NCBI GenBank assembly: GCA_900550765.1
Contig: URTC01000006.1
Coordinates: 1 to 16,435 of the forward strand
Direction: 5' to 3'
Length of the DNA stretch: 16,435 nt
Source: an uncultured Clostridia bacterium
GTDB taxonomy: Bacteria; Bacillota; Clostridia; Christensenellales; QALW01
This document shows, piece by piece, positions 15,449 to 16,435 of the stretch (position 1 is its first letter; each line of letters opens with the position of its first letter). Both the position numbers and the translations under genes were made by a program. The notes beneath the pieces were generated by a model that was not told the DNA's origin, made no database searches, and saw only the letters and a program-made list of their open reading frames with translations.

Positions 15449-16395
15449 AATTCACACTTCCCAAAAATAAATTGATCTTAGCACCGATGGCCGGTGTTAC
15501 AGACAGCATTTTTCGCCGGATATGTACACGTTTCGGTGCAGGACTCACGTTTACAGAAATGGTCAGCGCCAAAGGGCTGTACTACAACAGTGAAAATACG
15601 CAATTTTTGTTAGCGCCTGCCTATACAAACTGCGAAGGCGCTCAAATTTTCGGTTCTTCTCCTGAAATTATGGCGGCACAGCTTTCTCACCCGCTTTTTG
15701 CGCCGTTTTCATTGATCGATATCAATATGGGCTGTCCGGCAAAAAAAATCACCTCCAACGGTGAAGGCAGTGCACTGATGAAAGATATTCCTCTGGCAAA
15801 AGAAATTATCTCCGCCTGCTCACATGCGGCAAAAAAACCCGTAACCGTAAAAATTCGTGCGGGCTGGCAGGAAAAAAATGCCGTAGAATTCGCTGTTGCC
15901 GCACAGGAAGCAGGAGCATCCGCTATCACGGTGCACGGCCGCACTGCGGAACAGGCGTACCGGGGCAAAGCGGATCTGGAAATTATACGGCAAGTAAAAC
16001 AAAACGTTTCGATCCCCGTTATCGGCAACGGTGATATCTCCGACGGTATTTCAGCTCAAACGATGTTGGAACATACCGGCTGTGACGCAATTATGATCGG
16101 CCGCGCCAGTCAGGGCGCCCCTTGGATCTTTGCCCAAATACAGGCGGAATTGGAGGGCCGCGTCTTTTGCCTAACCGCTGAACAGAAATTGGATATTGCC
16201 TTGGAACACGGCATGGGACTGGCACAGCTGCGAGGGGAACATACCGCTATGCTGCAGATGCGCAAGCATCTGTCTTGGTATACCCATGGTTGGCGCAACG
16301 CAGCGGTTCTTCGGCAAAAGATCAATACTCTCTGTACCCTTGAGCAGTTCTGTGAATTGATCCGGCAATTGAAAAAAACCGCTGAGCATGCCTGA
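15445..16395 (+). CDS. dusB: tRNA-dihydrouridine synthase, DusB type
   Basis: Flavoenzyme that reduces a uridine of tRNA to dihydrouridine with NADPH and FMN. 316 residues, full family length. Visible: LAPMAGVTD (FMN site, about 12-20), NMGCPAKKI with catalytic Cys97, VKIRAGW, TVHGRTAEQAYRGKAD, VIGNGDI and the phosphate-binding stretch IGRASQGAPWIF, then the helical tRNA-binding tail. The ATG overlaps the PHP stop as ATGA, so it depends on translation of that gene. It is the last complete gene in the window. The 40 nt after it contain no convincing signal. Confidence 0.95.
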   Translation: MKFTLPKNKLILAPMAGVTDSIFRRICTRFGAGLTFTEMVSAKGLYYNSENTQFLLAPAYTNCEGAQIFGSSPEIMAAQLSHPLFAPFSLIDINMGCPAKKITSNGEGSALMKDIPLAKEIISACSHAAKKPVTVKIRAGWQEKNAVEFAVAAQEAGASAITVHGRTAEQAYRGKADLEIIRQVKQNVSIPVIGNGDISDGISAQTMLEHTGCDAIMIGRASQGAPWIFAQIQAELEGRVFCLTAEQKLDIALEHGMGLAQLRGEHTAMLQMRKHLSWYTHGWRNAAVLRQKINTLCTLEQFCELIRQLKKTAEHA

Positions 16396-16435
16396 TGCAG
16401 TTTTTGCGATGCCGTACTAATAAAGGCTTTTCTTT

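Noticed and set aside
16396..16435. Possible terminator after dusB (GCC...GGC followed by TTTTCTTT)
   Set aside because: The stem is only 3 bp and the window ends here, so it cannot be supported.

Overview
The window looks like chromosomal DNA of a low-to-mid GC Gram-positive bacterium (Bacillota, most likely a clostridial or related gut-type lineage). This rests on the strong AGGAGG-type ribosome sites, sigma-A-like promoters (TTGACT/TTGAAA, 17 bp, TATAAT), a Sip-type signal peptidase with one membrane anchor, a DUF951 mini-protein, a PepV-type dipeptidase and a very large multidomain solute-binding protein. I cannot name the genus from sequence alone. I see no phage, transposon, CRISPR, rRNA or tRNA.

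Layout. (1) 1-3895, minus strand: a carbohydrate-ABC import operon. A 1102-residue solute-binding protein with two carbohydrate-binding-like modules is followed, with an 8-bp overlap, by a MalF/LplB-type permease that runs off the left edge. (2) 3896-4305: AT-rich divergent control region with one good promoter in each direction. An inverted repeat covers the minus promoter, and a pair of mutually exclusive hairpins sits just after the plus start point. (3) 4306-9213, plus: a heterodimeric-type ABC exporter pair, followed 19 bp later by rmuC. The first exporter gene is broken by a frame change and an apparent loss of about 20-23 nt near 4600. (4) 9222-12432, plus: a promoter and hairpin, then two overlapping, distantly paralogous, membrane-anchored solute-binding-like small proteins, the first cut by an in-frame amber codon. 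They are followed by a PepV-type M20 dipeptidase fused to an N-terminal two-helix membrane anchor and a PH-like segment. (5) 12440-16395, plus: a tightly packed operon with its own promoter: DUF951 protein, signal peptidase I with a long acidic extension, YfcE/MJ0936-like metallophosphoesterase, a PHP-domain protein that has lost several metal ligands, and dusB. Neighbouring genes overlap or nearly touch, so translational coupling is likely.

The main points for a second look are the PepV fusion, the PHP pseudoenzyme candidate, the paralogous membrane-anchored pair with the amber codon, the broken exporter subunit, the signal peptidase extension and the alternative hairpins in the exporter leader. 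Two gene-breaking lesions in 16 kb could be real decay or assembly error. The sequence alone does not decide this.
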